Source of the DNA: Candidatus Aenigmatarchaeota archaeon
GTDB lineage: Archaea > EX4484-52
NCBI GenBank assembly: GCA_023137195.1
Contig: JAGLPV010000008.1
Coordinates: 1 to 39,764 of the forward strand
DNA length: 39,764 nt
Direction of reading: 5' to 3'
Part shown: one piece after another, positions 33,427 to 39,764 of the stretch
Layout of the letters: the number at the start of each line of letters is the position of its first letter
Numbering within the stretch: the first letter of the stretch is position 1
The notes under the pieces: model-generated
Database searches by the model: none
What the model saw: only the letters and a program-made list of their open reading frames with translations
What the model was told of the DNA's origin: nothing
Made by a program: the position numbers and the translations under genes

Positions 33427-34911
33427 TCAAACATGTTTTATTTCTGTATGATATGAAATTTCAGAATTGGTAGTGCATAAATTATCAATACTTAACTTAT
33501 GGACATTATCATTGCCTGTCAGTCTTGCAAAATCTCTCAATTCTTCTGTAGAAACCCTTAAGAAATTCTCTAATTTCTTTGCAGAAATATCTATTTTTAT
33601 TCTCTTTCTTAATTCCAAATCTTGCGTAGTGACCCCGACAGGGCATTTTCCGGTATCACATATCCTGTATTGCTGGCATGCTGTTGCAATTAGGGCTGAA
33701 GTCCCGATAGCTATTGCATCTGCGCCTAATGCAAGAGCTTTGGCAAAATCCGGCGAAATCCTCAAGCCCCCTGTTACAACCAGAGAAATATTCTTGATTT
33801 TTTTATCATCTAAAAACTTTCTGGCTCTATAAAGCGCAAACACTGTGGGAATTGAAGTTGCAGATTTAACAAATTTGGGAGAAGCACCTGTCGCCCCGGG
33901 TCGTCCGTCAATTGTAATAAAATCCGGTTTAGCATATACTGCCACTTCTAAATCTTCTTCAATATCGCCGGCAGCAATTTTTATTCCTATGGGTTTACCA
34001 TCTGATTTCTCCCTTAACCAACCAACTTTTTTCTTTAAATCATCTTTATTTTTTATATCATCAAAATGAGCCGGGCTTATAATATCTGTTCCTTGAGGAA
34101 AACCCCGAATTTGAGATATTTCTTTACTAACTTTTTCAGCAGGGAGATGACCGCCCATGCCTGGTTTTGCAGACTGCCCGAATTTAATCTCAATCGCATC
34201 AACTTTCTTTAAATTTTCATCTGTTACACTATATTTATTTGGAACATATTCAAAAATATATTTATAAGCACTTTCAAAGGATTCCTTTAATATCCCGCCT
34301 TCACCCGAACACATGGCAGTTTTTACAGCCGCACTTCCCTTTGCAAGAGCAATCTTTACTTCTTTTGATAAAGCCCCGAAAGACATGTGCGTAATGTAAA
34401 TTGGTGTTTCCAAAACCAAAGGGCATTTTGCGTTTGGACCGATGAGCGTCTGTGTATTAATATTATCATCTTTATTTAACGGCAATTTAGCAAGCTGTGC
34501 TCCTTTAATCAGTATATCCTCCCACGAAAGGACATCTTTTTTGGTTCTCATGGGCTCGATTATTGACTCGCCGGTAACAGACATTTTATGTATATCCTGC
34601 ATACATTCTTCAATTTCATCAGAATTGCGTTTCCATTCTCCCAAATAACCGGAATCTACTTTATTGGGCAAAGAAATCTCAATTTCAGATTTTGCTCCAC
34701 AATTAGGACAGGTCAAAATTTCTTTTTTTATGTTAGAATCAACTTTTTCTTTTAATGGCTTCAGGTGGGTTTTATCAGCTTGGCAGATTGGGCATTTCCA
34801 ATCATCAGGAAAATCTTCCGGTTTAGTACCTGGTTTTATATTTGTTTTAGAATCCCCTATTGACTCATCATACTCAAAGACATTGCAAATATTACACAAA
34901 TATCTAGACAT
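33427..34911 (-). CDS. Rubredoxin - glutamate synthase-like (GltB FMN domain) fusion
   Basis: 494 residues. An N-terminal rubredoxin domain carries Cys6, Cys9, Cys40 and Cys43 in CNIC and CPIC pairs, followed by a linker with another CPNC pair (68-71). The rest is the FMN-binding alpha/beta barrel of glutamate synthase: THMSFGALSKE near 174, KFGQSAKPGMGGHLP, GRPGATGASP and VVTGGLRISPDFAKALALGADA. Three Cys at 412, 418 and 423 in CX5CX4C bind a 3Fe-4S cluster, as in GltB. The N-terminal glutaminase domain of full GltB is missing, so ammonia or a partner must supply nitrogen, if the enzyme makes glutamate at all. Rubredoxin is presumably the electron donor. It is the last gene of a DUF2769 - rubredoxin - fusion operon. 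Confidence 0.93.
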   Translation of the reverse strand: MSRYLCNICNVFEYDESIGDSKTNIKPGTKPEDFPDDWKCPICQADKTHLKPLKEKVDSNIKKEILTCPNCGAKSEIEISLPNKVDSGYLGEWKRNSDEIEECMQDIHKMSVTGESIIEPMRTKKDVLSWEDILIKGAQLAKLPLNKDDNINTQTLIGPNAKCPLVLETPIYITHMSFGALSKEVKIALAKGSAAVKTAMCSGEGGILKESFESAYKYIFEYVPNKYSVTDENLKKVDAIEIKFGQSAKPGMGGHLPAEKVSKEISQIRGFPQGTDIISPAHFDDIKNKDDLKKKVGWLREKSDGKPIGIKIAAGDIEEDLEVAVYAKPDFITIDGRPGATGASPKFVKSATSIPTVFALYRARKFLDDKKIKNISLVVTGGLRISPDFAKALALGADAIAIGTSALIATACQQYRICDTGKCPVGVTTQDLELRKRIKIDISAKKLENFLRVSTEELRDFARLTGNDNVHKLSIDNLCTTNSEISYHTEIKHV

Positions 34912-34937
34912 CTTAGTTCTCTCTCAATTATGATAAC

Positions 34938-35093
34938 TTACTGGGGCATTTGATGAGTTTTATCAGCTTGGCAGATTGGGCATTTCCAATCATCAGGAAA
35001 ATCTTCCGGTTTAGTGCCCGGTTCTATTCCTTTCATTCCCCTCTCATCATCATATTCGAATTTATTGCAGACATTGCATTTGTATTTTGTCAT
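34938..35093 (-). CDS. Rubredoxin
   Basis: 51 residues from the ATG at 35093; longer in-frame reading upstream overlaps the DUF2769 gene and is not used. It has the iron site CNVC (Cys6, Cys9) and CPIC (Cys38, Cys41) and the fold's conserved Tyr/Asp-rich EYDDERG loop. A one-electron carrier. The DNA encoding [20 protein letters not shown] (about 34961-35020) is nearly identical to the same segment of the downstream fusion gene (34780-34840), with a run of over 50 matching bases, so one copy has been recently duplicated or converted. It begins one base after the DUF2769 stop codon. Confidence 0.93.
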   Translation of the reverse strand: MTKYKCNVCNKFEYDDERGMKGIEPGTKPEDFPDDWKCPICQADKTHQMPQ

Positions 35094-35094
35094 T

Positions 35095-35376
35095 TTATTT
35101 TCCTTCTGTTTGTGTGCAAAAGTATAATTTATCAAGTTTGTTTTCCTTATACAATTCACAGTTTGCACATATGCATCCGGATTCTTCAGTTATGCAATTG
35201 CTATTTTCAAATGCACAGAATAGCCCCTCAAAATGATTCAATTCTGAAATATTCCCTTTCAGCATCGTCATCATATTTTTAGGCATAGATTTCATTTTAC
35301 ACCCAAGCTTGTAACTTGGACATTTCATACAAATACATTTTTTTAGATTTTCTTTGCTTTTCTCCACTTTCGTCAT
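35095..35376 (-). CDS. Cysteine-rich DUF2769-like protein
   Basis: 93 residues from the ATG at 35376, preceded by a strong Shine-Dalgarno sequence (GAGAGGTGGT, 35381-35390). It has Cys at 14, 16, 19, 26, 54, 61, 68, 70, 73 and 87, in a CICMKCPSY pattern near the N terminus and CICANCELY near the C terminus. This suits DUF2769-like archaeal proteins, usually found beside redox genes. The Cys could bind zinc or iron-sulfur. It is first in an operon with rubredoxin and the rubredoxin-glutamate synthase fusion, so a role in electron transfer to that enzyme is possible. Function unknown. Confidence 0.7.
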   Translation of the reverse strand: MTKVEKSKENLKKCICMKCPSYKLGCKMKSMPKNMMTMLKGNISELNHFEGLFCAFENSNCITEESGCICANCELYKENKLDKLYFCTQTEGK

Positions 35377-35380
35377 ATTT

Positions 35381-35390
35381 ACCACCTCTC
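35381..35390 (-). promoter_or_regulatory. Strong ribosome-binding site deciding the DUF2769-like start
   Basis: GAGAGGTGGT on the minus strand, 4 bases before the ATG at 35376. It supports this start over an in-frame Met three codons upstream and is unusual in a window dominated by leaderless starts. Confidence 0.65.
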
Positions 35391-35738
35391 TTTATTGATA
35401 ATCCCACTCAATCCTGCATCGGTTATTATCAATTCATTTAAAATTCTTGATGGTGGTTTTACCAACATATATATTAGAATATATAACTTATAAACTTTTC
35501 GTAAAATTTGTCCTCTTTTTACAAGTCAAATTCTTAAAAGTAGACTCTGGGTCTCTATAAACGAACCCTCTTCCTTTTTTTAGAAATCAAACACAATCGA
35601 ACGGGCATTAAACGAAGTTTTGCGAAGAGAATATGGACGGAGACTACAAGTTGGCGTCTTTAAATCCTAATGTTGTGTGTTTTTTTTGCAAGAAAAATGC
35701 CGGAGTGGAGTGCAGAGTATCATTTAGAGATTTTGCGT
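35391..35738. other. 348-base gap, no gene recognised
   Basis: The left part holds a minus-strand TATA-like stretch (about 35478-35505, TTATAAGTTATATA) for the DUF2769 operon. The middle is T-rich and then AG-rich (about 35580-35660) without an open frame of interest. At the right, GGAGTGCA (35707-35714) and TGCACTCC (35744-35751) form an 8-base inverted repeat that overlaps the 3' end of the next minus-strand gene. Confidence 0.45.
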
Positions 35739-36167
35739 TTAGTTGCACTCCCATTGATTTACTGTAATAGATGAACCACAATACATATTTTTACCTGGTG
35801 AATTAGCGTCACAAGGACCAACATTTGTTTCCAATGTACCAATTACAGTCATTTTATTAGGGCAATTTATTTTTTCACTAGAAAGCAAAACAATTTGACC
35901 GCGGATTTTAGGGTCTAAATAACTTTGATATTGTTTTGAGTCATCTCCAATTATTTCAGGTGGCATTGTCATTATGGGATGTTGCATCACACCATTACCC
36001 GCATCCGGATTTGTGCCAGAAATTTTTATTGTTTTACCATCGCATTTATCCCATCTTAATTTATAATTACAATATTGATTATTTCCACCAATATTAAAAA
36101 AATAAATTGCCCCTGCCATGATTAATGCACATATAGTGATGATTGCAATGACTAGTTTTTTGTTCAT
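35739..36167 (-). CDS. Membrane-anchored or secreted small protein, unknown
   Basis: 142 residues. One N-terminal hydrophobic helix (about 5-25, after MNKK) acts as a signal anchor. The exported part contains about seven Cys (for example NNQYCNYKLRWDKCDG, KINCPN, VGPCD, MYCGSS, QWECN), which may form disulfides, and looks beta-rich (KTIKISGT, GQIVLLSS, MTVIGTLETN). There is no lipobox. I do not recognise a family. A TATA box at about 36191-36200 (minus) lies about 28 bases before the ATG. It marks the start of the accessory-looking right end. Confidence 0.6.
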   Translation of the reverse strand: MNKKLVIAIITICALIMAGAIYFFNIGGNNQYCNYKLRWDKCDGKTIKISGTNPDAGNGVMQHPIMTMPPEIIGDDSKQYQSYLDPKIRGQIVLLSSEKINCPNKMTVIGTLETNVGPCDANSPGKNMYCGSSITVNQWECN

Positions 36168-36224
36168 AGTTTTATAAGTTATATTCTAATATATAAATTT
36201 ATCTAGCAAAATCTCTAACATACA

Positions 36225-36405
36225 CGATTAGAAAAAGTCCGACTGAAAGAGGATTTGGGTCAGGCAAGGATTTTCTTTCTAATCGCTGTTATATTCTGCG
36301 AACGTAGCGAGAGCACGCAGTGTGGTATTGAGGAGTGAAACGACGAAGAAGTTTAGAGATTTCCGAGTAACAGCTAGACTAACATTAAGAAAAGCCCTCC
36401 TTTTT
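36225..36405 (+). ncRNA. Candidate structured RNA 1
   Basis: Non-coding region with nested pairing on the plus strand: CGATTAGAAA (36225-36234) with TTTCTAATCG (36276-36285), 10 pairs; CTGTTA (36286-36291) with TAACAG (36368-36373), 6 pairs; and CTGCG (36296-36300) with CGCAG (36316-36320). A purine-rich segment (GGAGTGAAACGACGAAG, about 36332-36348) fills the loop, and a T-rich tract follows 36400. The strand could also be the minus one. I do not recognise a known RNA family. Confidence 0.4.
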
Positions 36406-37106
36406 CTTTTATTTGAAATAAATTCTATTATAAATAAATAATCATCTCCAACAATTCTTCAAAAATAGTTTTTAAATCAATTTATTTGATAATAAACTGC
36501 CGTTTATTTGATTAACTCATTAAACTTTAAACATCTATCCTTATCCTCAGCATGACAAAAAGTTAAAACCTTTAATTTTTCATAATCTTTTTTAATTGCT
36601 GTTAATACACGATGATTTCCCATTAAAACTTCATTTTTTTCATTTATGATAATTGGAAGTTTATTTATTACTTCATCAATATCTTGTTCCAAAAGAAAAA
36701 CTCTTTTTTTTACTTCAGAACATTCTTTATATTTATTCCAAAAGTCAATCAATAACATCCCTGAAACGTCATTTATATTATCTAGATTATTATGTCTTGA
36801 ATCAACTTTTAATTTTTTAATATCAATTTCTACATATTTACAAAATTTATTTATATAATCACAATAAAATGGAATTTCACCTGCACCAAACTCTTTTTGT
36901 ATTTCTTCAATAGATAAATTCAAGGTCTTTTTTTTAATTTCATCTAACTTTTTAAAATTCGCTTTTTTAGAATTTGTAAATTTCCAATCCACATAAAAAT
37001 AATATTGTAATAAATTATTTGCTTCCATATTATTTATCCTCTTCTAATCTTTAAATATATTTCTAAATAAACCTACATTTCTTTCAATCTAAAAGGAGGG
37101 CTTTTC
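36389..37106. repeat. 16-base inverted repeats flanking the ParB-like gene
   Basis: GAAAAGCCCTCCTTTT at 36389-36404 is an exact reverse complement of AAAAGGAGGGCTTTTC at 37091-37106. The pair frames a 718-base segment holding one gene (36504-37028). No transposase lies inside, so these may be ends of a small cassette or shared terminator/RNA motifs. No target-site duplication is evident around the ends. Confidence 0.6.
36504..37028 (-). CDS. ParB-like (sulfiredoxin fold) protein, weak assignment
   Basis: 174 residues. The C-terminal part has LPIIINEKNEVLMGNHRVLTAI (124-145), resembling the DGHHR/GNHR nucleotide-binding loop of ParB-like and sulfiredoxin-type domains. The N-terminal two-thirds (QYYFYVDWKF, EIPFYCDYINKFC, VSGMLLIDFWNKY) is unrecognised. 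Such proteins act in partitioning, plasmid or phage replication, or as nucleases/CTPases. A short Shine-Dalgarno-like AGAGGAT lies before the ATG, and a TATA-like AAATATATTTAAAG at about 37049-37062. It sits between the exact inverted repeats 36389 and 37106, suggesting a mobile origin. Confidence 0.55.
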   Translation of the reverse strand: MEANNLLQYYFYVDWKFTNSKKANFKKLDEIKKKTLNLSIEEIQKEFGAGEIPFYCDYINKFCKYVEIDIKKLKVDSRHNNLDNINDVSGMLLIDFWNKYKECSEVKKRVFLLEQDIDEVINKLPIIINEKNEVLMGNHRVLTAIKKDYEKLKVLTFCHAEDKDRCLKFNELIK

Positions 37107-37151
37107 GTCAATTAATTAAAAAAAAATCTCAAAATTGAATATAACATTAGG

Positions 37152-37248
37152 GTTAAAGAAAGTTTAGTTTTCCTCTGGAACGAAACGCAGTGAAGTGACG
37201 AGCTGAAAACTAAATTTGGGAGAGGACTGCAAGTCCGAACTCTTTAAC
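37152..37248 (+). ncRNA. Candidate structured RNA 2 (three-way junction)
   Basis: GTTAAAGA (37152-37159) pairs with TCTTTAAC (37241-37248), enclosing a 10-pair hairpin TTTAGTTTTC (37163-37172) with GAAAACTAAA (37205-37214) and a 5-pair hairpin GGACT (37224-37228) with AGTCC (37232-37236). All stems are exact. The large loop of the first hairpin contains purine-rich words (ACGAAACGCAGTGAAGTGAC) like those of candidate RNA 1. I do not recognise the family, and the strand is uncertain because the stems are symmetrical. Confidence 0.4.
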
Positions 37249-37467
37249 TGTTGTTAAGTCGTAGGAGCGTAATGAAGTGAAGCGAGAGCCGGCAAGGCGT
37301 TACCGAGCCGAAGGCGAAGGAGTTTTTTCTTCTGCGTTAAGAAAATTTAATCTCCTATTTTGGGGTGGAACGGAAGCGCGCGCTTTTTTGCCTTCTTTTT
37401 TCTAAAAAGAAAATGGGAGTTTTTTATTTTTGCCTTCTTTTTCTAAAAGAAGTTATTCAACTTAAAC
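37249..37467. other. Gap with GC-rich hairpin words, no gene
   Basis: Between candidate RNA 2 and the Schlafen-like gene. Purine-rich repeated words (AGGAGCGTAATGAAGTGAAG at about 37263-37282, then AGCGAGAGCC) are followed by CGGC...GCCG pairing near 37290-37310 and a T-run at about 37322-37328. A direct repeat TGCCTTCTTTT(T)TCTAAAA occurs near 37390 and 37432. No open frame or tRNA is evident. Confidence 0.4.
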
Positions 37468-37475
37468 TATAAAAA
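37468..37475 (+). promoter_or_regulatory. TATA box for the Schlafen/AlbA_2 gene
   Basis: TATAAAAA centred about 25 bases before the ATG at 37496; a leaderless start is implied. Confidence 0.6.
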
Positions 37476-37495
37476 GCATGCTTCCCTAATTTTAT

Positions 37496-38932
37496 ATGGA
37501 AGAAAAGGATTTCAAAGAATTATTAGACGAACTACTTTCCTATGGGCAAGAAACAGAATGGATTGAATTTAAGAAAAATAATTCTAGTCCTGAAGAAATC
37601 GGAGAATATATTTCTGCATTATCCAATTCTGCCTGCCTTTCAAAAAGAAATCATGGCTATTTGGTTTATGGTATTGATAGCGAGTCTTTGGATAAGGTTG
37701 GAACTAAAGTAAGTTTCAAAAATATGAAAAAAGGTGGACAGGAAATCAATCATTGGTTAGCTATGGGCTTAGATCCTAAAACAGATTTTAAGATAATTGA
37801 AAACATAATTGGGGATAAAAGAATTGTTATAATTGAGATAGATTGTGCAAATTCTAGACCTATCAGATTTAAAGGGGTTGCATATGTGAGAATTGGAAGC
37901 TCAAAAGATAAATTAGATAAGCATCCGCAAAAAGAGAAAAAGCTCTGGGATATTATTAATCATAAAAATTTTGAAGATGAAATTGCTCTTGAAAAAATCG
38001 ATGAAAACAAAGTTATTGAACTTTTAGATTATCCTGCTTATTTTAATTTAATGAAATTAGAATTACCAACAAATAAATCCGCTATCCTAGAAAAGTTGGA
38101 ACAAGAATGTTTAATTTTAAAGAAAGGCAAAAAATATTCTATAACAAATTTAGGAGGAATATTATTTGCTAAAGATTTATCCCAATTCCCAAATCTTTCA
38201 AGAGCAATAATTAGAATAATAATTTACAAAGGAAACAATAAATTGGAAACAATAAAAGAAGAATCAAACAATAAAGGGTATGCTGTTGCATTCCAAGAAA
38301 TAGCAAAATTCATAATGGACCAATTACCTACAAATGAAATAATTGAAAATTCATTAAGAAAAAATATTAGAATGTTCCCAGAGATAGCGATAAGGGAGCT
38401 ATTAGCAAATACAATAATTCATCAAGATTTTTCAGAAAGGGGAACAAGTCCAATGGTGGAGATTTATTCGAATAGACTTGAGTTTATTAATGCAGGAAAA
38501 CCTTTAATTAAACCTAGTAGATTTATAGATCATCCTCCAAAATCGAGAAATGAGAAATTGGCAGATTTTATGAGAATGATTAATATTTGTGAAAAAAGAG
38601 GAAGTGGAATTGATAAGGTTATTAATTTAGTGGAGGTGTTCCAACTTCCTGCTCCGGAATTTATTGCAGAAGAAGATTTTGTTAATGTAATTCTTTATGC
38701 TCATAGGCAATTTAAAGACATGACAAAAGAAGATAGGATTCGGGCGTGTTATCAGCATTGTGTTTTGAAATATGTTTTTAAGGAAGATATGACTAATGAA
38801 ACTTTAAGAAACAGATTTAATATTGACAAGAAAAACTATCCGATGGTTTCAAAAGTTATTAAAGATGCTATTGATGCGAAAGCTATAAAGAAAGATGAAG
38901 GGGCTAAAAGATATCTTCCAATTTGGGCTTAA
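37496..38932 (+). CDS. Schlafen AlbA_2 domain protein with C-terminal ATPase-like domain
   Basis: 478 residues of the RecG-related/Schlafen type. The N-terminal AlbA_2 domain (about 15-135) has ETEWIEFKKNN, IGEYISALSNSACL and HGYLVYGID. The C-terminal HATPase_c_4-like part (about 295-380) has FPEIAIRELLANTIIHQDF and EKRGSGIDKV. A winged-helix-like tail follows (CVLKYVFKEDMTNETLRNRFN). Such proteins are common in accessory regions and are predicted nucleic-acid-binding transcription regulators or defence factors; the true activity is unknown. The TATA-only promoter, the hairpin after the stop (38962-38982) and neighbouring small genes fit an accessory module. Confidence 0.88.
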   Translation: MEEKDFKELLDELLSYGQETEWIEFKKNNSSPEEIGEYISALSNSACLSKRNHGYLVYGIDSESLDKVGTKVSFKNMKKGGQEINHWLAMGLDPKTDFKIIENIIGDKRIVIIEIDCANSRPIRFKGVAYVRIGSSKDKLDKHPQKEKKLWDIINHKNFEDEIALEKIDENKVIELLDYPAYFNLMKLELPTNKSAILEKLEQECLILKKGKKYSITNLGGILFAKDLSQFPNLSRAIIRIIIYKGNNKLETIKEESNNKGYAVAFQEIAKFIMDQLPTNEIIENSLRKNIRMFPEIAIRELLANTIIHQDFSERGTSPMVEIYSNRLEFINAGKPLIKPSRFIDHPPKSRNEKLADFMRMINICEKRGSGIDKVINLVEVFQLPAPEFIAEEDFVNVILYAHRQFKDMTKEDRIRACYQHCVLKYVFKEDMTNETLRNRFNIDKKNYPMVSKVIKDAIDAKAIKKDEGAKRYLPIWA

Positions 38933-38937
38933 AATCA

Positions 38938-39038
38938 ATGTAAGTGGAATGTAACTGAAACGGCATTTTTTTTGGAAAAATGCGAACTTTAGGCTTTATG
39001 GGCTATTTAGGATTAATTTTGATGTAAGTGGAATGTAA
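38938..39038 (+). repeat. 17-base direct repeat around a hairpin
   Basis: ATGTAAGTGGAATGTAA occurs exactly at 38938-38954 and 39022-39038, 84 bases apart. Between them GCATTTTT and AAAAATGC form an 8-base hairpin with a 5-base loop (about 38963-38983). The first copy starts 6 bases after the Schlafen-like stop. Confidence 0.65.
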
Positions 39039-39088
39039 TTTTGAGAACCAATAGTTAGTTTTTTATATTACCAAAACAACCAGATAAC

Positions 39089-39352
39089 ATGCCAAAAGAA
39101 ACATCTATACGAAAAAGAAAAAATTTATTTGTTGGAGTTGGAATGAAAATAGACTTTACAATTGAAAATTATAATAAATATAATAAAATCCTAAGAAATT
39201 ATGCAAAAAGTAATAAGTGGGAATTAGAAAAAGAAAAGGTGGGCAATGAAGGATATTCTACATTAATTAGCTTAAAATCTGGTTTGTCAGCAGAAGAAGT
39301 ATTGAAATTTATAAATAAAATAGAATCCCTATTGGCTGAAATACAAAAATGA
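39089..39352 (+). CDS. Small basic protein, unknown
   Basis: 87 residues. The start at 39089 is supported by a TATA box (about 39060-39070, TTTTTATATTA) 24 bases upstream. The N terminus is basic (PKETSIRKRKN), then a predicted alpha/beta segment (MKIDFTIENYNKYNKILRNY) and a C-terminal helix (LSAEEVLKFINKIESLLAEI). I recognise no family. It is followed after 15 bases by another small gene on the same strand, so the two may be an operon of accessory type. Confidence 0.6.
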   Translation: MPKETSIRKRKNLFVGVGMKIDFTIENYNKYNKILRNYAKSNKWELEKEKVGNEGYSTLISLKSGLSAEEVLKFINKIESLLAEIQK

Positions 39353-39367
39353 CTCGGAGAGGGGCAA

Positions 39368-39646
39368 TTGGTTTACACAGATGAATATACGAATATTAAG
39401 TATTATGATATTAATGGAAATGAAGAAAATCTTTTACTGGGCATACCTCGTTTTTCTGAAATGATGGTGATAAATATTATGTCTAAGAATGCACTTGAAT
39501 TGCATAATAAAGATTCTGAAATTGCGTCTAAAATATTTGGAGATTATGTGATTGATGAAAATATACTTTTGAATGTTCGAACTGATATGGGAAATACGGG
39601 AGTAAATATTTTTTCAAAAATCAAAAGTTTATTTATGAAAAAATAA
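39368..39646 (+). CDS. Small protein with TTG start, unknown
   Basis: 92 residues from a TTG at 39368. This start is supported by GGAGAGG (39356-39362) 5 bases upstream, and no ATG occurs before codon 32. Segments such as TNIKYYDINGNEENLLLGIP and NILLNVRTDMGNTGVNIFSK look structured, but no family is recognised. The C terminus ends in KSLFMKK. It runs in series with the preceding small gene. Confidence 0.5.
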   Translation: MVYTDEYTNIKYYDINGNEENLLLGIPRFSEMMVINIMSKNALELHNKDSEIASKIFGDYVIDENILLNVRTDMGNTGVNIFSKIKSLFMKK

Positions 39647-39749
39647 TTCTCTGCTAAGCCGATTATCTCTTCGAAAGATAAGAACTCCCATATAAATTAG
39701 AAAAATTTGGGCGAAGCATTTTATCCTTGGTTATGCGAAATTTTAACTT

Positions 39750-39764
39750 GAGAATTCCCCACAG
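39750..39764 (+). repeat. Copy of the 18.83-kb repeat, cut by the window end
   Basis: GAGAATTCCCCACAG, identical to 18833-18847. Upstream of it, 39660-39700 holds a hairpin-like TTATC...GATAA with a TCGA centre, and GAACTCCCAT (39682-39691), which is also found near 18001. Confidence 0.5.

Noticed and set aside
35690..35740. tRNA-like fragment near GCCGGAGTGGAGTGCAGAG
   Set aside because: No matching acceptor strand or T-arm sequence follows within 90 bases.
36389..37106. Call as an insertion sequence
   Set aside because: No transposase or recombinase is seen in or next to the unit and no clear target duplication, so only inverted repeats are reported.

Overview
The window is AT-rich archaeal DNA. 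Domain-level markers are an archaeal-type tRNA-guanine transglycosylase (archaeosine pathway), a pyruvoyl-dependent arginine decarboxylase, two geranylgeranyl-reductase-like proteins for isoprenoid lipids, three proteins with archaeal class III (type IV pilin) signal peptides, Elp3, and TATA boxes about 25 bases ahead of start codons with almost no leader. Mixed in are bacterial-looking genes: GroES/GroEL, a single-chain long-form GMP synthase and a KamA-type radical SAM enzyme. Small gene families, short intergenic gaps and a salvage-type thiamine pathway would suit an uncultivated, possibly DPANN-like lineage, but the sequence alone does not fix the phylum.

Layout. 0.2-2.1 kb: M16 peptidase and PdaD, minus strand. 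2.2-5.0 kb: operon of a membrane protein and two tandem geranylgeranyl-reductase-like flavoproteins. 5.0-7.4 kb: minus-strand operon of a KaiC/RadA-like ATPase, a Roadblock/LC7-like protein and a FIST sensor protein. 7.5-11.3 kb: glycogen-debranching-like glucosidase, a tiny membrane protein and GAPN-type aldehyde dehydrogenase. 11.5-12.8 kb: three overlapping pilin-like genes. 12.8-15.6 kb: thiM, thiL and thiE on the minus strand, with a composite hairpin element between thiE and thiL. 15.6-15.9 kb: tRNA-Asp and 5S rRNA. 16-17.9 kb: groES-groEL. 18-22 kb: LURP-one-like protein, KamA-like enzyme and Elp3. 22.4-24.2 kb: CPA2 antiporter. 24.2-24.7 kb: a second copy of the hairpin element, tRNA-Arg(GCG) and an RNase P RNA that I recognise on the minus strand. 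24.7-31.4 kb: PHP phosphoesterase, Ogt, a small membrane protein, ArgRS, archaeal TGT, CNNM/CorC-like protein and tRNA-Ala(UGC). 31.4-35.4 kb: guaA, then an operon of a DUF2769-like protein, rubredoxin and a rubredoxin-glutamate synthase fusion. 35.4 kb to the end looks accessory: a lipoprotein-like small protein, two candidate structured RNAs, a ParB-like gene between 16-base inverted repeats, a Schlafen/AlbA_2 protein and two unknown small genes.

How the parts fit. Core information genes (tRNAs, ArgRS, TGT, Elp3, RNase P RNA, 5S) are interspersed with carbon (debranching enzyme, GAPN), lipid (two GGRs), cofactor (ThiE, ThiL, ThiM) and purine (GuaA) functions. Intergenic DNA holds several families of short repeats and hairpins that recur kilobases apart. 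The points most worth a second look are the two-copy composite hairpin element (14.7-14.9 and 24.2-24.3 kb), the KaiC-Roadblock-FIST operon, the structured-RNA candidates at 36.2-37.3 kb, and the rubredoxin/glutamate synthase operon with its near-identical duplicated segment.
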